14,019 nt of DNA from JAWKTM01 sp041399085 (GTDB lineage Bacteria; Planctomycetota; Planctomycetia; Pirellulales; Pirellulaceae). Position numbers and translations under genes: made by a program. Shown one piece after another: positions 1 through 8,685 of this stretch; positions within the stretch are counted from its first letter, which is position 1, and each line of letters begins with the position of its first letter. A model generated the notes under the pieces. It ran no database searches, was not told where the DNA came from, and was given only the letters and a program-made list of their open reading frames with translations. The stretch spans positions 1-14,019 of the forward strand of contig JAWKTM010000109.1 of assembly GCA_041399085.1 (NCBI GenBank). Direction: 5' to 3'.

Positions 1-594
1 CGTAGCCAGTGATTGGCGATCCCCGCGGAACAAGCGATCGAACACTCGCCGGGGATTGTTTTCCGCCGGGATCGGTCGGCCTTCCAAGCTGTACGAAATC
101 GTTCCCGTGCGAGACAGGAAACCGGTTCCCGCATCGATCGAAAGCACTAACGATGGCTGTCGGCAATATTGCTTCGTGTGTTGAGCCACCACTTGATCCA
201 ACGCCACCGTGTTATAGGTGCCTGGCTTGGGATTATGCAACGGAGCTCCGGTCAACCACATATCCGAACAAACGTGTGGATCGGCTTTGGGGCCATTCGG
301 ATGATAGAGTCCGCCTAGGAAACTCACATGGTTCCGAAACGGGCTAAGCGGTTCGGTCGATTTGCCGAACACGAATTGCCCACTTTCTTCCACGGTCGGA
401 AACCAACTCCATTGGTCCAACCCATGTTCCTTCCTCGGCAGCGACATCCCATTGGCGGTGTACAACGCGCAAAATCGGCGAGGCGACCGTTCCGCCACTT
501 CGGACCCCATCGCGTCCAACACGGGCAGGGCCAAGGCGGCGCCGCCGATTCCTCGCAGAAACGCACGTCGGTCAAGTTGCAGGGAAGCAGGCAT
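1..594 (-). CDS. DUF1552 family protein a, N-terminal part (runs off the left edge)
   Basis: The reading frame is open from ATG 594-592 to the window edge, giving 198 codons with no stop. The leader has a Tat-type twin-arginine motif (DRRAFLRG, residues 8-15) followed by a short Ala/Leu/Gly-rich hydrophobic stretch, so export in folded form is likely. Next comes RFCALYTANGMSLPR and DQWSWFPT, and later HVSFLGGLYHPNG, all typical of the N-terminal half of DUF1552 proteins; the usual length is about 450 residues, so more than half is missing. The start is supported by a GGAGAG ribosome site at 604-599, six bases upstream. It lies 37 bases downstream of DUF1592 protein A, the usual order for this gene pair. 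The biochemical function of the family is not established. It is a different subtype from the second DUF1552 gene in this window, since the two N-terminal halves share little by eye. Confidence 0.9.
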   Translation of the reverse strand, partial: MPASLQLDRRAFLRGIGGAALALPVLDAMGSEVAERSPRRFCALYTANGMSLPRKEHGLDQWSWFPTVEESGQFVFGKSTEPLSPFRNHVSFLGGLYHPNGPKADPHVCSDMWLTGAPLHNPKPGTYNTVALDQVVAQHTKQYCRQPSLVLSIDAGTGFLSRTGTISYSLEGRPIPAENNPRRVFDRLFRGDRQSLAT

Positions 595-598
595 GAGT

Positions 599-611
599 CT
601 CTCCGCGGAGA
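599..611 (-). promoter_or_regulatory. Ribosome binding site of DUF1552 a inside a 12-base palindrome
   Basis: On the minus strand GGAGAG occupies 604-599, six bases before the ATG at 594, and decides that start. Most of it lies in the perfect palindrome TCTCCGCGGAGA at 600-611. A palindrome with no loop can fold only poorly as RNA, so a regulatory role is speculative. Confidence 0.5.
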
Positions 612-631
612 TGGTATGAATACGGCGATTG

Positions 632-3556
632 TTACTTCTCGAGGAACATCGGGCTTCGCACGACGAACCGAATCATGTCACGCAGACGGTAGCCGTCGTC
701 CCGTAGTTGTAGTCCGTCCTGCCGCAGTTGTTCAAGTTCGTTGTACGTGAGTTCGCGGCCGGTGGCGTAGATGGTCACATGTTTCAGCAAGCTAAACGCG
801 ACTTGATCCAGGCGATCGTCGGCCAAATAACGTTGGAATTCGGCAAAGCCCCCGACTTCGGCGCCGTCGGGCAATTTCGCTTGCGCGTCTACATTCCCCG
901 CCTTCCAGCGTCCGCCGGCGTCGAACTGCTCCAGCGGAAATCCCCAGGGATCGATTTTGGCGTGGCATTGGGCACATCCCGGTTGATTGCGGTGGCGTTC
1001 GAGTCGCTCACGCAACGACAAACGCTCCGCCGACTCTTCCAATGCCGGCACGTTGGGTGGCGGATCATCGGGAGCGGTTCGGACACAATCTTGCGGTAAA
1101 TCCACGCTCCGCGTTTGATCAGATTCGATTCCCGCCCATCGGAAAGCCCCGCCAAAATCGCCGCTTGCGTCATGACACCGCAGATCATGTCGCTGGTGAG
1201 TATCGCTTGGAAACCGAAAGCCGCTCTCCGTCGGTCTCCCGGGTCGTAATAGCTGACAGCACTTCGTTGGTTACCACAAAATCGGAAACAATGAGATTGC
1301 GAACAGGTAGATTATTGCGAATCAAATACTCCACAAACCGGATGGGTTCGCGCAGTTCCGAACGTACATCACGCGTCAATCTTGCAAATTGCTGTCGATC
1401 AGGCTCCAACATCGAACTTATGGAGCCCCAACCATTGCGAGACGAACTCATCCGCGAACTGTTCAAATCGCCGATCCTGAATCATTCGATCAATTGCGAG
1501 CCAAGCTCGTCGCGTAGTCGTCCATTCAGGCCAATCCAGTAAGCTCTTGATCCGGTGGTCCGTTCCATAAGAACAGGAGAGCTTCGCCGCCAACTCATAG
1601 TCATTCAACGGCTCCGGTTCCGGCGTCTCGCTGCTCTCAATCAGCATCGGGAATTGCTGGCGAAGTCAGCTTCGACTAGTAACGCATCGCATTACACTCG
1701 CGACAAACTCGCCATGCTCTTGAAAGGAACTTGGTGAAGACTCGAACCAGGGCCGACTCCTCCACAGCACTAATCGACGCCGAAAAGCCCGCTCGGCGAA
1801 GTTCGAACGATCTCCGTTGCATAGGCTGGCGACTCGCTCGGCTCGCTGGAATCGATGAACAGATTGCGATGGGTGACGGGCGGCCAAGTCTCATAATACG
1901 GCCCCTCGAAGATACGACCGACCGAATCAACAGCCGAGGCATATCGCCCGTCGGTGTATTCGCTGCGGACTCCGATCGCGAATACCGGCCAGGTAGTCAC
2001 ATTGTCACTTTTCCACATCGGGGCTGGGAAATTGCGAATCGCGCCCCTCAAACACAAATGATTGGGGAGCCGTCGACGACACTTCTTGTATGTGGCCGAC
2101 TCGGTTCAACGTACTGCCACAATCGCGCCGCAGGCCAAGGTGAACTCCTAATTTTGGTACGCGTCGCTCGAAAGACGCAAAGCGTTTCGCCACGTCGTGA
2201 TCGTCCGTCAGTCGAGTCAGCACAATGCGGTCGATCGCCGAGCCGTTAGATCCGCAATCCACGCGTAGCTCGCCAGCCGAAAGCCGGACGGCCAAGAATG
2301 CTGGTTGGCGCAACGTCCCAACAAAGCTGCGACTTCCCAATGCCAATGTCAGTTCGGGTCGCCTATTGTCGGCACTAGTGTGATACACGTCACACTGATA
2401 GATTCCGTCGGCGGGAATCATGACCGATCCTGACTCGCCCGTAACATTCCACGCAATTGCCTCACTCGATTCCGAGCACGGTTTGTCACGCGGATCGAGC
2501 AATAGGCCGTCGTCATATTTAGAAGCCACCACGGTGACTCGAAATCGTCCGTGATTGGGCAGTTCGCGCAGTGAAATCTTAAAATTGGCCTTGGGCCCGT
2601 ACGTACTTTCCACACCAAACAATTCGGCACTAGGAATAGCCGGTCGCAATAACAATCCTTCGGGAATTGTGCTGTAAGCCGCGCCTTTGGGATAGCCGTG
2701 CGCGCCCCGCATGCAAGCGAACACGGCGTGGTAGATGCTGTCGAATTCCCGCCAACCACGCACCGTATCATTTCCTCGATAACCTTCGATAAAGCGGTAC
2801 TTCGTTCGCATTTGAAACGGAGTGAATTCAAACGGCTTGTTGGGGGTCGTCTGCGTCACTAGGAAGTCGTTGTTGTTCAGCAGAAGACTGTCGGCCCCGA
2901 GAATCAGTGGATCGGGACAGGGTTCCATGTTGATCGCCGCCCCCAATTCGACTCGGAAGTTTTGAATCACGGGCTTCGTTCGCGGATCCACGATACACCG
3001 CTGCAAGGCTCGCTCCGCGATCTCGAAGTAGGTTTCAAGCATCAACGGCGACAGAGCCAGCGTCTCATGGTTGTTCACGAATCCGTCGCGCGACACGGCA
3101 TCGGGAGGCAGGATATCGGATAGGTCGTCGTCCAATAACAACAACTCGCGCAGCGTGTTTCGATACTGGGCAACGGTCAATCGACGCGCTCCACCATTTT
3201 TCGGAACGGGCCTCCGCCGCGCGGCTGTTAGCCCTTCTCCGATCCATTGAGCCATGGCTTTTCGTTCGGCCGAAGTTGGTTGAGGTTCATCTTCAGGAGG
3301 CATGGCAGTCGCGGTGATCTGTTTCTCGATGCCGCTCCACAATCGCAGTTGGCGGTCTGGGAACGCGGCATCGAGATGGTCTACACGGATCCCCGACATC
3401 ATATCGTCATTGTGACAGCGCACACAGTATCTCTCAAAGAATGGCCGGGCTATGCGATCGAACCCGGCAGAAATCGCGAGTTCTTCCTCGCCGAACGACG
3501 GCGCGGACAGAACGCTCGAGCAAAACCCACGTAGCTAACAAGCGGCGAAGTGTCAT
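632..3556 (-). pseudogene. DUF1592-family diheme cytochrome-like protein A (PSCyt1/DUF1587/DUF1592/DUF1588/DUF1585), frameshifted
   Basis: The frame-corrected product would be about 970 residues. From the start ATG at 3556: a leader (MTLRRLLATWV), then after a +1 slip near 3517 APSFGEEELAI and a heme-type motif CVRCH (3412-3426), then MPPEDE and a DUF1587 segment (RRLTVAQYRNTLRELL). A long stretch follows (about 2900-2200) with a beta-rich, carbohydrate-binding-like part (IPADGIYQCDVYHTS). Then come SFVFEG, SEYTDGR, MPRLLIRSV, FEGPYYETWPP, AERAFRR (DUF1595), LNDYELAAKLS and LWNGPPDQEL (DUF1592), TQAAILAGLSDGRES and CAQCH (962-976, DUF1588), and a DUF1585 tail ending LRDMIRFVVRSPMFLEK with TAA at 634-632. 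Between 632 and 2060 at least ten frame changes are needed, while 2060-3510 is one clean frame. Motifs persist across breaks, which suggests sequencing indels; true decay is the alternative. The length exceeds the more usual 700-800 residues because of the central insert. Function is unknown; probably periplasmic or envelope-located. Confidence 0.85.
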
Positions 3557-3756
3557 GAAACGCTCTAACGGATGCAGTTCCGGAAATAGTCTGATATGGG
3601 GTTTCGAGTTAGCCGAATTGGGAAACACGACTTCCCCGCGTTTGCGGCGAGCGGCAGATAGGCAATCACGGCATGACGAACATACGTGTCCGCGGTGCAA
3701 AGCGAATGTTTTCATCGGCTGGTCGCATAATCCTGGCGCGCAACGGTCGGTGACAT
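3557..3756. other. Intergenic gap between DUF1552 b and DUF1592 A
   Basis: These 200 bases separate the stop of DUF1552 b (TAG 3759-3757) from the start of DUF1592 A (ATG 3556). A minus-strand frame happens to be open through it, but it carries no recognisable motif and has no convincing ribosome site. I see no clear hairpin with a T-run. The gap is long compared with the 6-base gap between the previous pair, so a promoter for the second DUF1592-DUF1552 cassette could lie here, although no strong -35/-10 pair stands out. Confidence 0.5.
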
Positions 3757-5103
3757 CTAAACCAGCAACGACTCGACCGGGCCGGTGCTGTCGGCGAATC
3801 GCTGCATTGGCAGCCCCATGATGCGAGCTTGTGTCAACCACAAATTCGCCAAGGGAGTACCATCCGAACAATGTAGATGCTGCCCAGTGCGAAATCGGCC
3901 ACCGCCCGATCCGGCGACTATGATTGGCAGGTCGGTATACTGATGGGTCGCGCCGTCTCCCAATCCCGAGCCGTAGGTGAACAGTGTGTTGTCCAGCAAG
4001 CTGGTTCCGTCCGCCTCGGGAATCTCGGCCATCCGTCGCACGAGGTAAGCGAACTGCTCCATGTGAAACCGATCCACTTGCAATAGTTCATTCAGGAACT
4101 TGTGCTGGTTATGAGACATCTGATGGTGGCTCATCGGTTTGTCGAACAACGATTCGTACAGGTAGGGCGTATCCCAGCGTTCGGGACCGATCATCAGCGT
4201 CGCGACGTTGGTCAACCCGGTTTGCAGAGCCGCGATCATGAGATCGCCCATCAAACGAATGTACTCGCCACGCGGCAAATGGGCTTCGGTCGGCTCCTCC
4301 AGCTTGACTTGGGAAAGATCGACCTTTAGTCGCTCGCGTCGTTCCATCTGCAATTCCAGCGAGCGAATGGACTCGAAATACTCAGCAAACTTGTTGCGAT
4401 CTTGCTGCCCTAGTTGCCGTTTCAATGCGTTCGCGTCTTCCAACACTAAATCGGTAATGTTGCGAAAAGCGGCGACTTCCTTCGTGCCGAATAGTCGTCG
4501 GAATGCCTTGCGGGGATCGCGGATCGAAGGCGCGACATAGCCCGTGTCGTACCAAGAGATGTTGTCAAAGTAAATGGATTCTTTGTTATCCGTATGGCTG
4601 TTACAACTCAGTTCCAACGTGCGAAACGGCGTTTCACCACCTACGTGATCGGCCACGATATGGTCGAGCGTGCGTGCGAGCGGATACACCGACGCGGAGA
4701 CAGAATGCGCCGTGGCGCTGCTGAGAAAACATGAACCACATTGAGCGTGAACGTCGCTACCATGCTTGTAGAAGCGATCCATGCCCGTGATTAGCGTCAC
4801 ATGTTCCTTGATTGCTTCAAGCGGCTGCTGAGTCGGTGTTAGCGACTCTAGCGGATGAAGGCCGACCGGCACTTTGGCGTCAACGGCGATTTCCTTTTGG
4901 TTGCTGGTGAACTTGGGGATCGCCGCGTGCGTTTCGCCAGGAAAGAATCCTCGGCGAACAACACCGATAGGCACATAGAATATCGCCAGCCGCGTTGGTG
5001 GCTTTCCGTCGGTTGGTGAAGTTCGCCCAAGACTCTCGAGCCACGGAAGAGCCAGCGTAGCGCCAGCGGCGCCACGAAGGAAGTTGCGTCGTGTCGTGTT
5101 CAT
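3757..5103 (-). CDS. DUF1552 family protein b, Tat-exported, complete
   Basis: An intact 448-residue protein, which is the normal length for the family. It begins MNTTRRNFLRGAAGATLALP, a clear Tat signal (RRNFLRG) with a hydrophobic core. The body follows with RLAIFYVPIGV (residues 38-48), LITGMDRFYKHGSDVHAQCG (about 104-123), the His-rich SHHQMSHNQHK, and near the C-terminus TYGSGLGDGATH, DLPIIVAGSGGG and a final MGLPMQRFADSTG segment, all DUF1552-like. The start is fixed by GGAGG at 5117-5113, nine bases upstream. The stop of DUF1592 B (TAG 5112-5110) is only 6 bases before this ATG, so the two are surely co-transcribed and probably translationally coupled. There is no frame damage, unlike its neighbours on both sides. 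The family has no established enzymatic role; physical or functional partnership with the DUF1592 protein is inferred from conserved pairing. Confidence 0.93.
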   Translation of the reverse strand: MNTTRRNFLRGAAGATLALPWLESLGRTSPTDGKPPTRLAIFYVPIGVVRRGFFPGETHAAIPKFTSNQKEIAVDAKVPVGLHPLESLTPTQQPLEAIKEHVTLITGMDRFYKHGSDVHAQCGSCFLSSATAHSVSASVYPLARTLDHIVADHVGGETPFRTLELSCNSHTDNKESIYFDNISWYDTGYVAPSIRDPRKAFRRLFGTKEVAAFRNITDLVLEDANALKRQLGQQDRNKFAEYFESIRSLELQMERRERLKVDLSQVKLEEPTEAHLPRGEYIRLMGDLMIAALQTGLTNVATLMIGPERWDTPYLYESLFDKPMSHHQMSHNQHKFLNELLQVDRFHMEQFAYLVRRMAEIPEADGTSLLDNTLFTYGSGLGDGATHQYTDLPIIVAGSGGGRFRTGQHLHCSDGTPLANLWLTQARIMGLPMQRFADSTGPVESLLV

Positions 5104-5109
5104 GATTGG

Positions 5110-7183
5110 CTACCTCCGAAACGAGTCGCTCAGTACAACTTGTTGAATCAAAGTGTGAAACCGATAGTCCGCCGCTGCCGTCGCGTCGGTGATTTTGTCC
5201 AACGAGGACGAATCGGCGACGCCAATCTCGCGAGCCGTCGCATAGGCGAGCAAATGTTTGGCAAAGGCTCGCGTGAAGCGATCCTTCTCTTCTAATAGCG
5301 CGGCCTTAAACTCAACAATATCACCAAAAGCGTGCTTGCCCAGCAACACGCCCGATGCGTCAACGGGGCGGCCATTCTCATATTGTTCGCGCCATCGACC
5401 GGCGGCGTCATAATTCTCCAATGCGAAACCGAGCGGATCGATTCGCTGATGACAGGCCGCACACGCCGTTTGCTCACGATGTGCCGCGAATCGCTCGCGC
5501 AACGTCAGTTGTTCCTGACCAACCGCGGGCTTGTCGGCTAGGGGCGGCACGTCGCCGGGCGGTGGAGGCGGCGGATCATTCAGGATGACCGCGGCCAGCC
5601 AAGCGCCGCGCGATATGGGCTTCGTGCGAGTCGTTCCGGAAGTCATCGTCAAGATGGCGGCCGAAGTGATCACGCCGCCCTGCTTCCGGTCAGACACCGG
5701 CACTCGCCGCAACACGACTTGTGTGGGCGGTCCCGGATTCCCTTGCGTCCCGTCGCGATACCAAGCGTCCAGTAGATCGCTGCGGTAGCTGAAATCCGAA
5801 TCGATCAAGTGGGTGATGGATAGGTTTTCAACCAATATGGTTTCGAACAACAACAACGGCTCCAGCATCATGTGCATACTGGCGCGATACTTCGCAAAGT
5901 AGAACTGGGGAAACAGCTCGGGATCGGGTTCCGCGGAAATAATGCGTTCCAACTGGAGCCATTGCGAGGGAAAACTATCGCAGAATCGTTTCAGCTTGCG
6001 ATCTCGAAGCATTCGCTCCACTTGTTCGCCAAGCGTATCAGGTTCATGCAGTCGACCAGCAGCGGCCAATTCGTGCAGTTCCTCGTCCGGAATACTTCCC
6101 CACAAAAGAACGAAAGTCGCGAAGCCAAGACTATAATCGTCCAGTACATGCTGTCGGACTCTCCAGTCGGCAGGTCGTAGAGGTAGAGAAACTTGGGCGA
6201 AGCCAGCGTGGCGGCAACCACATCTTTCATGGCGTTCTCGAACGCCTCGCCCATTCGCAGTTGTGAGACTACGTACTCGGTGTAGCGCTCAATCTGTTCG
6301 CTCTCCACGGGTCGCCGGAAGGCTTTGGTCAGAAACTTTGTAAGCCGCTCCCGGATCCTTGTCTCTGTTTCGTCGGAAGATTTGGATGAAGGAGCGGCAA
6401 ACAGTTGGTCCCAGACGCCACACGTTTTGGAATTGAATTCGGGACTTTCCACAATCGAGCGGCTCAACCGCAAGTATGCCTCCATCAACACGGGCGACAT
6501 CGTAAGATGATCGGCCCGGTTGTCGAATCCATGCTCGGCTCGCAGATCTTGTGGATAGGGTGTCGCGCCTCAAATGGCGTTCGATGACTTGAAACTTGCC
6601 CAACGGACGACTCGCAACCTTCACTTGAGCGGGCATCTTTCCCGTCTCAGGGCGAAAGTATCCATCGAGGTCAAATCGCCATCATTCGTTCGCGCAAACG
6701 GATACACTTCGACGCTTAATTGAAACAGGTCTTGAACTGCATTGTTGTATTGCAGTCGCGTCATCCGGCGGATCGGTGTGCGGGGCGCTTCGTGGTCCGC
6801 AAACGAAGCCGACGCCAGTACGAACTTTCAGCTCGCGGACGACCTGCTGCCGAGTCGTGGCATCCAATGCCGTCTCGTCTTCGGGAGGCATGTATCGAGT
6901 CAATTACACGAATCAGATCGTCGAGCAACTGGGGGCGAGATTTAAGATCATCTGATGTCACGGAGTTCAGTGTAAGATCGACTTCGCCCTCGATACGACC
7001 ATCGCCCCGTGACACTTCATGCACGCATTTCGAGCATCGGCAGCAGAGTGGTACTAGGCTGGGCAGGCTGCGTATCGGCGCTCTCCGTCGATTGTTGGGC
7101 ATGACTTGGCAGTGCAGCAACAATGCGCAAACAACGGCGAGAACGTATGCGAACCGCGAACAATGACGTGGACGTGGCATCAT
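5110..7183 (-). pseudogene. DUF1592-family diheme cytochrome-like protein B, frameshifted N-terminal half
   Basis: The frame-corrected product would be about 690 residues, near normal for the family. A GAGAGG site (7198-7193) precedes tandem ATGs at 7183 and 7180. The leader is Sec-like (RFAYVLAVVCALLL). PSCyt1 follows with CMKCH (7009-7023), GDGRIEGEVDLT and MPPEDETALD; then DUF1587 (RRMTRLQYNNAVQDLFQLS, GYFRPETGKMPAQVKV, RAEHGFDNRADHLTMSP); DUF1595 (KAFRRPVESEQIERYTEYV); DUF1592 (LASRLSFF, LWGSIPDEEL); DUF1588 with CAACH (5449-5463) in CHQRIDPLGFALENYDAAGR; and a DUF1585-like tail. The part 5110-6105 is one clean frame. Upstream I need at least eight indels, e.g. a T-run at 6104-6107, a compensating pair at about 6127 and 6147, 6572, a pair at about 6679 and 6697, 7006 and near 7040. 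Because short compensating slips leave conserved blocks intact, base-calling indels are the likeliest cause. Function unknown; two c-type hemes are inferred from the motifs. Confidence 0.85.
5113..5117 (-). promoter_or_regulatory. Strong Shine-Dalgarno (GGAGG) of DUF1552 b
   Basis: GGAGG on the minus strand lies nine bases before ATG 5103 and inside the last codons of DUF1592 B, consistent with coupled translation of the pair. Confidence 0.75.
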
Positions 7184-7205
7184 TTGATCGAACCTCTCTT
7201 GGCGT

Positions 7206-7238
7206 CCTGGATGTCTTAATACTGGTTAGTCATCCAGG
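7206..7238. repeat. Inverted repeat / candidate hairpin between sulfatase 2 and DUF1592 B
   Basis: CCTGGATG (7206-7213) and CATCCAGG (7231-7238) form a perfect 8-base stem with a 17-base loop; allowing one bulged C it extends by two pairs. It ends eight bases upstream of the GAGAGG ribosome site of DUF1592 B on the minus strand. There is no T-run after it, so it is not a canonical intrinsic terminator; it may be an operator or an mRNA-processing hairpin. Confidence 0.45.
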
Positions 7239-7274
7239 GACTTTTCAGGACAAGCGACTGTGTCCGTTAGGTGC

Positions 7275-8637
7275 CTATTCCGACGATGAGTCGCCCGGAG
7301 GAACTGCGTCTTTTAGAAACTCGTTCAGTTTTGATTGCATCATGGTAAATCGTTCCCGATGTTCATCCTTGAGATCGGTCGTTTCCCCGATGTCGGACGC
7401 CAAGTTGTAGAGTGCTGTCTTCGCGACGTTCGCGGCGCCACGGTTGGCTCGCCTGCGGGCGTTTGGCCCAGGCCGTCGTCTCGCGGACCAACTTCCAATC
7501 GCCCATTCGCAAGGCGACTCGTTCTGGCGAGCGAGCAAGCAAAATCGCATCGTGGGGCGACGGCGCCTGTGTGGTTAGCGTCGGTCAAATATCTCGACCA
7601 TCAATGGGCAATCGTTGTTCTAATGATCCACCGGCTAATTGAATCAATGTGGGGTACCAGTCGATAACATGCACGGGCTCGGCAATGCGTTGATTCGCGG
7701 GAATCTTGCCTGGCCAAGTGGCAAAGGCACATCCTCGCACGCCTCCTTCCATCACACTTCCCTTATAGCCGCTGAGCGGCTGGTTGACGCCAGGTTTGGG
7801 CCCGCCGTTGTCCGACGAGAAGATGATCAACGTATTGTCACTCATGCCGGCTTCGTTCAATGCCGTCACGATTTGCCCGATGCCTTCGTCCACGGCCGCG
7901 AGCATTCCGGCTAATTGACGCCGCGGCCCCTTAAGATTTCCGTAGGGTTCGAGGTATTTCTCGGGCACTTGTAGCGGTGTGTGTACGGCGTTGTAAGGAA
8001 CGTATAAGAACAACGGCTTGTCTCGCGGTTGCTCGCGCACGATTCGGCACGCTTCGCTCGTCAGCAGATGCGTGCTATAGCCTTCCTCGCGCGACTCGCG
8101 GTCGTCTCGATACCAATCGTGGGAACCGTCGCGCATATGGGTGTAATTGTCAATCATTCCGAAGAAGTGGCCATACTGCCGATCGAATCCTCGTGAAGTT
8201 GGCTGATAGGCCCGATCGAACTCGCCCAAGTGCCATTTCCCGACAATCGCAGTGGTATAGCCGGCCTGCCCGAGGGCATCGGCCAACGTGCGTTCGTTCA
8301 GCAGGGAGTCCCCATTTTGCATGCGGGCGGACGACCGAGTAGACGCCCGTTCGCGTGGGATAGCGTCCGGTCATCAGGGCTGCTCGGGTCGGCGAGCAGA
8401 TTGGTTGCACATAGTGCGATTCCAGGACAGCGCCTTGTTTGGCCAAGGCGTCGATATTGGGTGTGGAAATCTCACCGCCACCATTGAAACCACAATCGCT
8501 GTATCCCAGATCATCGATCAAAAGAACACGATGTTGGGGCGGGACGCTTCGTTCGCGGCGGCTGGCTGCGGTTTGCTGTAACGCGAACGCGAGAAACAGA
8601 ACGAACCCAGGCCGAATCGGAAAGTGTGTAAAGTCAT
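7275..8637 (-). pseudogene. Type I sulfatase 2, arylsulfatase B-like, frameshifted and with one in-frame TGA
   Basis: The frame-corrected product would be about 450 residues. The start ATG is at 8637 (MTLHTF), then after a slip in an A/T run PIRPGFVLFLAFALQQTAA gives a signal peptide. Core motifs: LIDDLGYSDCGF (metal-binding Asp pair), the formylglycine signature CSPTRAALMTGR (CSPTR codons 8384-8398), GKWHLG, the His/metal segment VHTPLQVPEKY, and SSDNGG. Order and wording resemble arylsulfatase B/4-sulfatases rather than choline sulfatases; the substrate is not predictable. The C-terminus (GDWKLV, then ALYNLASDIGETTDLKDEH) is complete. Frame breaks lie near 8622, 8563, 8521, 8302 and 7449, plus TGA at 7587-7585 where DGRDI-W-PTLT is expected. 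Cys-type sulfatases need maturation by formylglycine-generating enzyme, not encoded here. It sits 48 bases after sulfatase 1 and 91 bases before DUF1592 B, likely one transcript. Confidence 0.87.
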
Positions 8638-8685
8638 GATTTGAGAGACTCTCGTTATGGAATGAGTGAAAGTGGGGACGGCGCG

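Noticed and set aside
9..750. Plus-strand frames opposite DUF1552 a (9-347, 328-750, 362-619).
   Set aside because: The minus strand encodes recognisable DUF1552 sequence without a break; the plus-strand products have no motif or ribosome site.
3434..3871. A minus-strand frame through the 3557-3756 gap with several Cys residues (CSSCRDC), possibly a small Cys-rich protein or an N-terminal extension of DUF1592 A.
   Set aside because: It overlaps the end of intact DUF1552 b, has no start signal, and the leader of DUF1592 A begins convincingly at ATG 3556.
7585..7587. TGA read as tryptophan (alternative genetic code).
   Set aside because: TGA ends the MFS gene at a sensible place, and TGG is used for Trp throughout the intact genes.
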